Below are positions 24,628-31,467 of a stretch of DNA of 38,806 nucleotides, piece after piece; the first letter of the stretch is position 1, and each line of letters begins with the position of its first letter. Position numbers and translations under genes: made by a program. The DNA comes from a bacterium (GTDB taxonomy: Bacteria; Bacillota_A; Clostridia; Lachnospirales; Lachnospiraceae): assembly GCA_004562915.1 (NCBI GenBank), contig SFQZ01000019.1, positions 1 to 38,806 on the forward strand, given 5' to 3'. The notes beneath the pieces are model-generated. The model ran no database searches, was not told where the DNA came from, and was given only the letters and a program-made list of their open reading frames with translations.

Positions 24628-25275
24628 TTATGCATATGCATCTTTTTTACAAATGTATCCTTGATCCATTTCGTAAACGCAATCACAAAGTTGGTGAATA
24701 TCCTCACGATTATGACTTGCTAATAAAATCGTACATCCTCGATTTTTTAAATTTAAAAGGACATGCCGAATCTCTTCTACACCTTGATTATCCAGCCCAT
24801 TCATTGGTTCATCCAAAATTAGTATCGTCTGGTCTTCCATAATTGCTTGCGCAATTCCAAGTCGTTGTCGCATTCCCATGGAATATTTTCCTACTTTTTT
24901 ATGTTTCTCCTTGTCTAACCCTACCACTTCCAAAATTTTATCAATTTTATTCTCAGAAACTTTCCCATTTAATCCCATTAAGAAAGCAAGATTTCTATAG
25001 CCGCTATAATGTCTCAAAAACCCCGGTGTCTCAATAATTATTCCTAAATCTTTATGCGCCTCTCCCTTTTTTATTGGTTGCCCATGAATCAGTATTTCTC
25101 CACTATCAATCTGAAGGAATCCACAAATGCACTTGAAAAGTACGGTTTTCCCTGAACCATTTCTTCCAACAATCCCACAGATACTTCCCTCATCAACGGA
25201 AAGCTGAATATTATTTAATACGGAAATACCTTTAAATGATTTATTAACATTCTTTGCTTCAATTACAGCACTCAT
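24628..25275 (-). CDS. ABC transporter ATP-binding protein (bacitracin/lantibiotic-export type)
   Basis: A 215-residue ATPase. Walker A is GRNGSGKT (37-44), the Q-loop region is IIIETPGFL, the signature is degenerate YSMGMRQR (131-138), Walker B is ILILDEPMNGLD (151-162), and the H-loop lies in LLASHNRED. The YSMGMRQR signature and short length place it with the BcrA/LanF/CcmA-like exporters and immunity transporters of Firmicutes. It is the last gene of the five-gene operon, with its ATG overlapping the stop of the membrane gene upstream by four bases and a GGAGGT site inside that gene. The two genes before it supply the membrane subunits. Confidence 0.93.
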   Translation of the reverse strand: MSAVIEAKNVNKSFKGISVLNNIQLSVDEGSICGIVGRNGSGKTVLFKCICGFLQIDSGEILIHGQPIKKGEAHKDLGIIIETPGFLRHYSGYRNLAFLMGLNGKVSENKIDKILEVVGLDKEKHKKVGKYSMGMRQRLGIAQAIMEDQTILILDEPMNGLDNQGVEEIRHVLLNLKNRGCTILLASHNREDIHQLCDCVYEMDQGYICKKDAYA

Positions 25276-26120
25276 TCTTCTACCTCCGGAAGATCTCTAT
25301 GATATATTCCATAAATGCAGCAAAATATAAAAAATAATATCATTCCACATAAAATCAGCAGCTGCTGCATCCCGTCCGGTCCTTTATAAGTAGGACTATA
25401 AAATAAATAAGTAGGATCCAACCAGGCCACAGTTACTATATAGTGTAAGAAATCAGGCATAAATGACAGACGATATGGTGCTAAAATCAGAAGTATAGCC
25501 ACAGTGATTCCAACTTCTCTATGAAAATACAGATTACAGAAAAACAATATCAGACCGATTAACAAAGCATTTAATACACCTATTAAAAATATCCAACACT
25601 GTAATTCCATGGGATCAAAACGATTTAAAATATCAGCAGATATAGCTAAGGTAACGCCACACTGCAACCCCAAATCTGTACGGACCAAGGTATTCCATAC
25701 TTCTCCCCACTCATTCCGAAAAGATATATGCGGAATCAAAAATAGTAAACTCATACCATACAATAATAAAAAATATAAAACGCTTCCCGCCAGCAAATAT
25801 AACATCTGCCCTAACGCCCATACCAATTTTTTGGTACGTATTACTAAAAACATTTGTGAATGATTAAAAAAGGGCGCATTACTGAACAACAATACAATGC
25901 CAACAAAAAAGCAAAATACAACCGACGCATGTGAAAACAAAAAACCAAACAAAAAGGGGGTTGCTTTCACATAATACAATTTCATAAATCTTCGGAGCGG
26001 AACTATAAGCGTACTAAGAAAAATGAAATTACATATCATAATCATGTACAATCGAGGGTTGCATACCAATTGTAAAAATTGATACCTGGTAATACGTAAA
26101 ATGCTTCGTACATTATTCAT
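25272..26120 (-). CDS. ABC-2-like membrane subunit (second of pair)
   Basis: A 282-residue polytopic membrane protein with about six to seven hydrophobic segments (near residues 25-45, 58-80, 105-130, 175-200, 205-225 and 252-275). No strong sequence signature is visible; the assignment rests on topology and on the tight arrangement between another membrane gene (8-base overlap) and the ATPase gene (4-base overlap). It is probably half of the transmembrane channel of an immunity or export ABC complex. GAGGT precedes the ATG at 26120. Base composition is AT-rich like the rest of this block. Confidence 0.75.
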   Translation of the reverse strand: MNNVRSILRITRYQFLQLVCNPRLYMIMICNFIFLSTLIVPLRRFMKLYYVKATPFLFGFLFSHASVVFCFFVGIVLLFSNAPFFNHSQMFLVIRTKKLVWALGQMLYLLAGSVLYFLLLYGMSLLFLIPHISFRNEWGEVWNTLVRTDLGLQCGVTLAISADILNRFDPMELQCWIFLIGVLNALLIGLILFFCNLYFHREVGITVAILLILAPYRLSFMPDFLHYIVTVAWLDPTYLFYSPTYKGPDGMQQLLILCGMILFFIFCCIYGIYHRDLPEVEE

Positions 26121-26877
26121 ACTCGTACCTCCGAATTCCCCGATACAAAAGGAAACAAGAAATGCAATAAAAAGCAGCTGTATACAGTATTATTCTAATT
26201 ATAAAATTACCGCATGGTACCGTTGTCATAATAATCCAGAATATACTTTCTGTGTCTGTTGATAATTTTAACAATGTACTTGAAATAAATAAAAGGATAA
26301 AAAACAACACAGGAGGTGTACACAATACAAGAAAACCATCACGTAAATATGGAGAAAGCCCTAACGCAATCACTGCCATACAGCCACAACAAATCCCATT
26401 CATTAAAATCTGAAGTATAATAAATTCTAATACATGTTCCGGAAGCAATATATGAAAAGTAGTAAGTTCTTTCAAATTTTCAACCACCATGCTGTTATGA
26501 ATTACAAGAGGATAACGAGTAAATTCAAACAATAGATAACACATGCTTCCTAAAAAATAAGCGGTAATAGCCCCCACCATACAAACAGTAACCTTAGAAA
26601 GAATATAATTTTTCAGTTTACTTCTGCATAAAATATTTCGTATCTCATTGTCTTGAAAATCTTCACAGATACTTAAACCATATACAGCACCACAAACAAC
26701 CAACAAAATATATGTAATGGTGCTTCGACCAACTGCAGCAAAAAAGATAGATAAAATATCGTCTTCACCCGCAAATCTTCTTGTATTTAAATACCATAAA
26801 ACTGCAGTTGTAATTACAAGTCCTAAAAATTTTATATTGAGAAAAGCTCTGTAAAGATCCATTTTCAAAACTTTCAT
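26113..26877 (-). CDS. ABC-2-like membrane subunit (first of pair)
   Basis: A 254-residue polytopic membrane protein beginning MKVLKMDLYRAFLNIKFLG, the usual opening of BcrB/LanE/LanG-like permeases (short amphipathic N-terminus then a membrane helix). Hydrophobic segments lie near 15-32, 50-70, 95-115, 145-170, 175-200 and 218-245. It is encoded 16 bases after the lipoprotein gene and overlaps the next membrane gene by eight bases. GAAGGAATG precedes the ATG. With its neighbour it would form a heterodimeric membrane domain for the ATPase at the operon end. Confidence 0.78.
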   Translation of the reverse strand: MKVLKMDLYRAFLNIKFLGLVITTAVLWYLNTRRFAGEDDILSIFFAAVGRSTITYILLVVCGAVYGLSICEDFQDNEIRNILCRSKLKNYILSKVTVCMVGAITAYFLGSMCYLLFEFTRYPLVIHNSMVVENLKELTTFHILLPEHVLEFIILQILMNGICCGCMAVIALGLSPYLRDGFLVLCTPPVLFFILLFISSTLLKLSTDTESIFWIIMTTVPCGNFIIRIILYTAAFYCISCFLLYRGIRRYEYE

Positions 26878-26893
26878 ATGGTCATTCCTTCTT

Positions 26894-28021
26894 TTATGCT
26901 GTTAATTCTACTCCATTTACTGCATCAATCACAATCTGGCTCTGATAGCAATATCCTTCACCAGAAACCTCTGTATGAAAAACCCACGCTGGTTTTAACT
27001 GAGCAGTGTTATTTTCTCCTGGTATAATATCCATCATAAGCGAAATATGGTCCACTTCGTAAGAAGTATTCACTATTCCCTGATAATTTCTAAAAAAAGT
27101 TTCTGCTGCTTCCTCTAACGAAAGGATCGTTACTTTTTCGTCCTCTTTCCACTCATAACATCCCATAATGTTGGCACCAATGATTCCAGATGCATTCATC
27201 ATAACGGTTGCTGCTTCCCCATCTTCAAGTCCCTGTCCCGAATAAGGATTATATATTACAGGAAAGTCATTATATTCTTGAAAAAAATAAAAATAGTAAC
27301 TATCATCCTCGGAAGACCAGGAATCTTTTTTCAAATCAGGATCATAATTGCCATTCATATCTGTAGCGTCTTCATATTGCTGCATAGTTTCATGATCCAT
27401 AACATATACTGTGACAATGTCCCCAAGTGATATTCCATATTGTTTTAAAGTAGTACGAATCAGATTTGCAGCATTTTTCTGTGTCATAAAATCCAAATTT
27501 TCATTTTTTTGATATTGATCTCCATTATAGGATTCAACAAAATTTTCTGTTACAATACAATTCTTGCAATAATCATATTCCTGAGAATTTAAAACAAATC
27601 CTGCCGAATTGTTATAACCTAACACTACCCAACCAGGCTCTCCCACCTTATATTCCATACCAAAAAAGCTATTATTCTCTTCATCAAAAGAAATTGACGG
27701 AACACTATCAGTCGGGAAAAAACTCTCTGCTAATTCAGAAGTTTGCTCTTTAAGAGGGAGCGGCAAACCACTTGCACAACATATTTGATTATCCTTCACA
27801 GTATCCGGGATGGATACCTGAGCATCCATCCGGATATTATCTTGTTCTTTTTCAAATGTTTTCATTAATGGATCAAAAGATATTATATTTTTTTCTAAAG
27901 TTTCATTTTCAACATTTTTATTATCTTTTAAACTTAGAGAATCTTTCCCCCTACACCCTGAAAAGCCTAAAGATAATACTAGGAATAGCAATGTTATCGA
28001 AAGTTTCCAGTGTAAGTTCAT
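26894..28021 (-). CDS. Predicted lipoprotein associated with the ABC transporter
   Basis: A 375-residue exported protein. The signal sequence (about 7-22) ends in a lipobox FSGC, followed by RGKDSLSLKDN, so it is probably lipid-anchored outside the membrane. The rest is acidic, rich in Tyr, Asp and Asn. The C-terminal 70 residues (VTILSLEEAAETFFRNYQG, then PAWVFHTE and SQIVIDAVNG) look like the PepSY/YycI-type fold by eye; I have no firm family. The ATG shares a base with the stop of the secreted-protein gene (TGATG), indicating translational coupling; an in-frame TTG one codon earlier is less likely. It could be the accessory substrate-binding or immunity component for the 128-residue secreted protein. 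Confidence 0.75.
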   Translation of the reverse strand: MNLHWKLSITLLFLVLSLGFSGCRGKDSLSLKDNKNVENETLEKNIISFDPLMKTFEKEQDNIRMDAQVSIPDTVKDNQICCASGLPLPLKEQTSELAESFFPTDSVPSISFDEENNSFFGMEYKVGEPGWVVLGYNNSAGFVLNSQEYDYCKNCIVTENFVESYNGDQYQKNENLDFMTQKNAANLIRTTLKQYGISLGDIVTVYVMDHETMQQYEDATDMNGNYDPDLKKDSWSSEDDSYYFYFFQEYNDFPVIYNPYSGQGLEDGEAATVMMNASGIIGANIMGCYEWKEDEKVTILSLEEAAETFFRNYQGIVNTSYEVDHISLMMDIIPGENNTAQLKPAWVFHTEVSGEGYCYQSQIVIDAVNGVELTA

Positions 28022-28407
28022 CAAGGATTATAACGCCCCCTTATAGTCGTTCCAACTCCTCCCATTGGATCATAATGAATATAATATGTATACTTCTGGC
28101 TGGCATAGCCATTGTATCCCAAAACTTTGGGGCCTGTTGGAGAAGAGAATGTCCACATGTTTGTATGTACCCCATATTCACTTCCATTATCCACACCAAT
28201 ACTAACACCTTTAGACGAAGAGTGATATGTTGTAGTTACATAAGCAGCCTGTTCTGTATCACTTTTGGTTCCAGGGGCAACTCTTTTATCAGTAGCATTG
28301 GTTGTAAAAGCAAAATATTCTTTTGCCGCATGTACAGGAACTGAACACGTAAATACGGTCGTTAATAATAACATTGATGTAACTATTCTTTTTAAATTAT
28401 GTTTCAT
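28021..28407 (-). CDS. Small secreted beta-rich protein, first gene of the ABC operon
   Basis: A 128-residue protein with a clear Sec signal peptide (basic KHNLKR, hydrophobic core, cleavage after VHA near residue 27). The mature part of about 100 residues has no cysteine and is rich in Thr, Ser, Tyr and Gly: KEYFAFTT, TKSDTEQAAYVTTTY, then YYIHYDPMGG and a C-terminal TIRGRYNP. The DTEQ-AYV core and the GR-x-P end resemble a set of small secreted proteins I recall from Lachnospiraceae, unnamed, found near BlaI and ABC genes; no search was done. AAAGGAGG precedes the ATG. It is coupled to the lipoprotein gene. It may be the exported substrate or toxin of the module, or a surface protein under its control. 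Confidence 0.75.
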   Translation of the reverse strand: MKHNLKRIVTSMLLLTTVFTCSVPVHAAKEYFAFTTNATDKRVAPGTKSDTEQAAYVTTTYHSSSKGVSIGVDNGSEYGVHTNMWTFSSPTGPKVLGYNGYASQKYTYYIHYDPMGGVGTTIRGRYNP

Positions 28408-28508
28408 TATTATACCTCCTTTAAACTTTTATTTTCAAGTAACAACCATCTACCCCATTGGCCTCTACCTCCTTTGTATGTATATTTTTTTCATCTCTTT
28501 ATTGGATA

Positions 28509-28537
28509 ATATTAATGTATTATCTTTTTGTTGTCAA
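28509..28537 (-). promoter_or_regulatory. Candidate sigma-A promoter of the secreted-protein/ABC operon
   Basis: On the minus strand TTGACA (28532-28537) is followed after 17 bases by TAATAT (28509-28514, four of six). It predicts a leader of about 95 bases ending in AAAGGAGG. The spacer contains ATACAT, similar to half-sites of the nearby dyad. Confidence 0.5.
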
Positions 28538-28625
28538 TAAATATTTTATTTTCTGTTATTATTTTAATTACATTTTTTATTTTGTTTATACATTTTTTAA
28601 CATTTATCATATAATTATGAAAAAT

Positions 28626-28668
28626 ATATTGTATATTTCGATTAAATAAACATTAAAATATACAATAT
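28626..28668. promoter_or_regulatory. 13-bp inverted repeat, candidate operator in the blaI/ABC divergent region
   Basis: ATATTGTATATTT (28626-28638) is exactly mirrored at 28656-28668 across 17 bases. Each arm contains the TGTA/TACA core used by BlaI/MecI-type repressors, although classical operators have the two cores almost adjacent. More TATACA/TGTATA copies lie at about 28476-28484, 28587-28592 and 28706-28711. The whole 28408-28759 stretch is gene-free and extremely AT-rich; it holds this dyad and the promoters of both divergent operons. Confidence 0.5.
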
Positions 28669-28675
28669 TTACATC

Positions 28676-28704
28676 TTGCTTTTTTCTTAAAGATATTATA
28701 TTAT
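28676..28704 (+). promoter_or_regulatory. Candidate promoter of the blaI-M56 operon
   Basis: TTGCTT (28676-28681), 17 bases, TATTAT (28699-28704, five of six). It lies just downstream of the 13-bp dyad and about 55 bases before the blaI start, placing the dyad where a repressor could act. An alternative is TATACA-17-TATAAT at 28587-28615, which would put the dyad inside the transcript. Confidence 0.45.
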
Positions 28705-28759
28705 TAATATACATTTATATAATAATTTTTATTTTTACAAAAAATGAAAGGAAAATATT

Positions 28760-29149
28760 ATGCAACTACTTTCTCCAAAAGAGGAGCAAATTATGTACGC
28801 TATCTGGGAAATAGGGCATCCTTGTACCATCTCAGACATTACTAAATCACACCCTGAAATCAAACGAAATACTGCAAAAAAATTTCTTTTAATATTAGAG
28901 GAAAAGCAATATCTAACAGTGAATTCTATCGTAAAAACAGTCACTCGTCCAGGTCGAGCATATGCTCCAACTATCTCTCAAAGACAATATGATCAACAAA
29001 AACAGCTAATTGGAAATCTGGTTGAAAGCCCCAATGTTTCCTCAGGTATTATGAATTATTGTTCATGCCTTGCAAATGAAAAAAATTTAAATCAAGATAT
29101 TCTAAATACTTTAGAAAATATTATCAATCAAATAATTCAGGAGAATTGA
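28760..29149 (+). CDS. BlaI/MecI-type winged-helix repressor
   Basis: A 129-residue DNA-binding protein. The N-terminal winged helix is canonical: LSPKEEQIMYAIWEIGHPCTI, then ITKSHPEIKRNTAKKFLLIL (recognition helix), EEKQYLTV and a wing ending VTRPGRAYAPTIS. The C-terminal half (about 75-129) is the helical dimerisation region. Members bind dyads as dimers and are inactivated when cleaved by a BlaR1/MecR1-type membrane peptidase. The gene for such a peptidase follows directly, its ATG six bases after this stop. AAAGGAAAA precedes the ATG. Likely targets are the two divergent promoters beside it. Confidence 0.9.
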   Translation: MQLLSPKEEQIMYAIWEIGHPCTISDITKSHPEIKRNTAKKFLLILEEKQYLTVNSIVKTVTRPGRAYAPTISQRQYDQQKQLIGNLVESPNVSSGIMNYCSCLANEKNLNQDILNTLENIINQIIQEN

Positions 29150-29154
29150 ATATT

Positions 29155-30312
29155 ATGGAAATTTCGGTTCCTTCTATATTGGCTTGTTCTTTTTCATTAA
29201 CTATTTTGACTTGTATTTTATACATCATTCTAAAAAAAGATCAGTTTATTTCAAAAATAGGTATATTTACGGTCTATTTAATAGGTATATTTATCATTGT
29301 GCGAAGTTGTCTTCCCTTCGATTTCTATTACTTTCATTTAACACATACTTTTTTTTCTGATGATTTTTTACCCTTTTTACAAAATATAGGGAGAATAACC
29401 ATAGACCCTTTGCAAAATAATGATAAATACCAAATTACGATTTCAACATTAATATTGTTTGTGTGGTTTTCTGTTGCTGGTATTCTTTTCGTCATGAAAT
29501 TGGCGGGTTTCATATCTTACCAAATAAAATTGTGTAAGATATACTCCCCTTCATCACCCCAAGTTCCCCGAATTTTTTCTGATGCATTGCAGACAGTATT
29601 TCCTAAGACTTCTCCAAATTGCACATTAATAAAACTTAATACAATATCTACGCCTGCATCATTTGGAATCATACATCATTATATTTTACTTCCAGATATA
29701 GATTTTTCAGAGAAAGAGTTATACTGCATTTTTGTTCATGAATTGTTACATATTAAAAATCATGATGTGGCTTTCAAATTACTTTTAGATCTTTCGTTAG
29801 TGATACACTGGTGGAATATTTTTATTTTTAAATTTTTACCTGGTTTGTTACACCATGTACAAGAATTATATGTGGATTATTGGGTTTCCCATTATATCTC
29901 AAAGGAGGAAAAAGCTTGCTACTTATCAGGTATCCACAAAACGTTAAAATATACTCAAAAATATATGAGTAAAAATGTTTCTGCGGGTACATTATGCACA
30001 TTTAGTTCTAATAAACAAATTATCCAACGTTTTTCCTTCATATTGAATCCATGCACAAGATACCGATCTTTACCTGCCATTATCACTATGGTTTTCCTTT
30101 TTGTTCTTTCTTTTTCATATGTTATAGAACCATTTAACTTACCTGATTACGATGAAAATGGAGAGAACGTATTTTATATGAATGATAATAATTCTTTTTT
30201 CATCTTTAATAATGGTTCTTATGATTTATACGTAGATGGTGAATATATGGGGAATCTTAAAGAAATTCCAGATACATTTATGGATTTACCCGTTTATTCC
30301 AATCCAAAATGA
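29155..30312 (+). CDS. BlaR1-like M56 metallopeptidase with a minimal extracellular sensor
   Basis: A 385-residue membrane protease. Hydrophobic helices lie near 7-26, 35-52 and 97-122. The cytoplasmic zinc-protease domain holds PASFGIIHHYILLP and the HExxH motif HELLH (H195-H199), with the third ligand region QELYVDYWVS (E237, D241). A last helix (about 300-320) leads to an extracellular tail of only about 60 residues, Asp/Asn/Tyr-rich. It lacks the penicillin-binding domain of true BlaR1 (no STYK- or KTG-like motifs), so it senses something other than beta-lactams. The ATG at 29155 is chosen over a TTG overlapping the blaI stop because AGGAG lies eleven bases upstream. It should cleave the adjacent BlaI-type repressor on signal. 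Confidence 0.88.
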   Translation: MEISVPSILACSFSLTILTCILYIILKKDQFISKIGIFTVYLIGIFIIVRSCLPFDFYYFHLTHTFFSDDFLPFLQNIGRITIDPLQNNDKYQITISTLILFVWFSVAGILFVMKLAGFISYQIKLCKIYSPSSPQVPRIFSDALQTVFPKTSPNCTLIKLNTISTPASFGIIHHYILLPDIDFSEKELYCIFVHELLHIKNHDVAFKLLLDLSLVIHWWNIFIFKFLPGLLHHVQELYVDYWVSHYISKEEKACYLSGIHKTLKYTQKYMSKNVSAGTLCTFSSNKQIIQRFSFILNPCTRYRSLPAIITMVFLFVLSFSYVIEPFNLPDYDENGENVFYMNDNNSFFIFNNGSYDLYVDGEYMGNLKEIPDTFMDLPVYSNPK

Positions 30313-30609
30313 ATATTTCAATAGAATCTCCGTCGGAATCTTGAACCTTCCGACCAAGATTCATACGCCGATAGAACTTTGGAAAACTAAATATTTTTCG
30401 TTGAAGACGATTTTGACAAAGCCCAAGCCCACGCATCAAGTTGCTGAACAGGCGGAGGCAGTAGATCATGGAGTGTTACATTTTTGGGATGTTTTGTCAA
30501 GAGATTTTTTGAAAAGAGGAGGAAAATTTATAAAAAACGGCTCTCGAAAACCGCATAAAATAGATCTTTGAGATTCCGAGAGTCCATTTCATATTAATAG
30601 GAGAAAGAA
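30313..30609 (+). other. Fragment of unclear origin between the M56 gene and the small peptide gene
   Basis: No convincing complete gene. The plus strand is open in one frame that begins inside the M56 gene and ends at 30571. Its last 44 codons (HQVAEQAEAVDHGVLHFWD, then SRDFLKRGGKFIKNGSRKPH) look protein-like and the stretch 30415-30480 is less AT-rich than its surroundings, so it may be the tail of a truncated mobile-element gene. I cannot name the family. On the minus strand TTGACA (about 30490) with a TAACAC 16 bases further on also resembles a promoter pointing back towards the M56 gene. Confidence 0.35.
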
Positions 30610-30846
30610 ATGCAAAAATCAGCTTTTTTAATTATTGCAACATTAGTTGCATCTTCGTTCGTGTTAGAAACCCCAGTTTTCGCTACATCAGTGGAATCAT
30701 CCGCTAATCTTACATCACTAAATTCTATTGATTCCAGAAAGGATTCCATTGGCTATCAATACAAAATAATAAATGGAGTACTGTATCGACGCTTATATAA
30801 TTTTTCTTCTAATAAACCGCTCAGTAATTGGGAGAAAGTAGAATAG
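30610..30846 (+). CDS. Small secreted peptide with aromatic C-terminal motif
   Basis: A 78-residue precursor with a Sec signal (MQKSAFLIIATLVASSFVLE, then TPVFA-T; cleavage near residue 26). The mature peptide of about 52 residues is Ser/Asn-rich at first and ends in YQYKIINGVLYRRLYNFSS followed by NKPLSNWEKVE. This Tyr-Asn-Gly...Tyr-Arg-Arg...Trp end resembles a loose group of short secreted proteins that I recall from Lachnospiraceae (YNG-x-x-x-YRRW...W type); no function is known to me. AGGAGAAAG precedes the ATG. It lies about 300 bases after the M56 gene in the same direction, so it may be read from that operon or from its own promoter. Confidence 0.6.
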   Translation: MQKSAFLIIATLVASSFVLETPVFATSVESSANLTSLNSIDSRKDSIGYQYKIINGVLYRRLYNFSSNKPLSNWEKVE

Positions 30847-31467
30847 GGCTTAAAGAAATTAAGAACCTCCTCACGACAACCCTGGTCTTCTTGTGGATTC
30901 CGTCCAAACAATTTAATAACATATATAACAATTCATCTCGCGAAAGATTGACCGTTATCATCCATATGTTAAGAAACGTTTTTAAGAGATATACGAAAGT
31001 AATCATGCTGTTTTGAGTTAATTTCCTTTTGATTATGTGCAGTATCTCTTGAAAAAATTCCACAACACATGGATGATATGAGGCGATTCATTCCTAGAAA
31101 CACTATTTCTATTCCTGCAAAAATCTACAAAGCGTCTACCCATGAAAAAGCAAAGTACCTGCTCTTTTACATTTTTCATCAATCTGCCATTTCTTTCATA
31201 TTTATAAATATTCTTTTAATTCTCTACAGTTTTATAATATCGTACTACCTGATAAATGGTAGCAAGCCACTCAAACAGTTACTCTCCTCCAGAATGTCAG
31301 TTTTCAAAATTCCGAAATCAAGATTTCCGGAGACGGTAATCTTCAATCTTTAATCCCATTTAAAGAATATCTTTATTTAAATGCTATTTGTAGTATATTC
31401 CATTACTCTTTCAGGTCTCAGTTAAGTTTTCTACCGACAACACCCTTTCTAGTTTATGTACTTTCTT
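30847..31467. other. About 620 bp without a supported gene
   Basis: Short open frames exist on both strands (for example 31069-31353 plus and 30821-31063 minus), but none has a ribosome-binding site, a recognisable domain or a protein-like composition. The stretch is AT-rich like the block to its left and ends beside the more conserved L,D-transpeptidase gene. It probably contains decayed sequence at the right end of the accessory block. No terminal repeats were seen. Confidence 0.5.

Noticed and set aside
31069..31353. 94-codon plus-strand frame with one hydrophobic stretch
   Set aside because: No ribosome-binding site, no recognisable family, in a region that appears decayed; not supported as a gene.
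24524..31467. Duplicated tRNA 3' end (attachment-site pair) flanking the accessory block
   Set aside because: No second copy of the tRNA-Thr 3' segment was found by eye near the right border, and no integrase gene is present.
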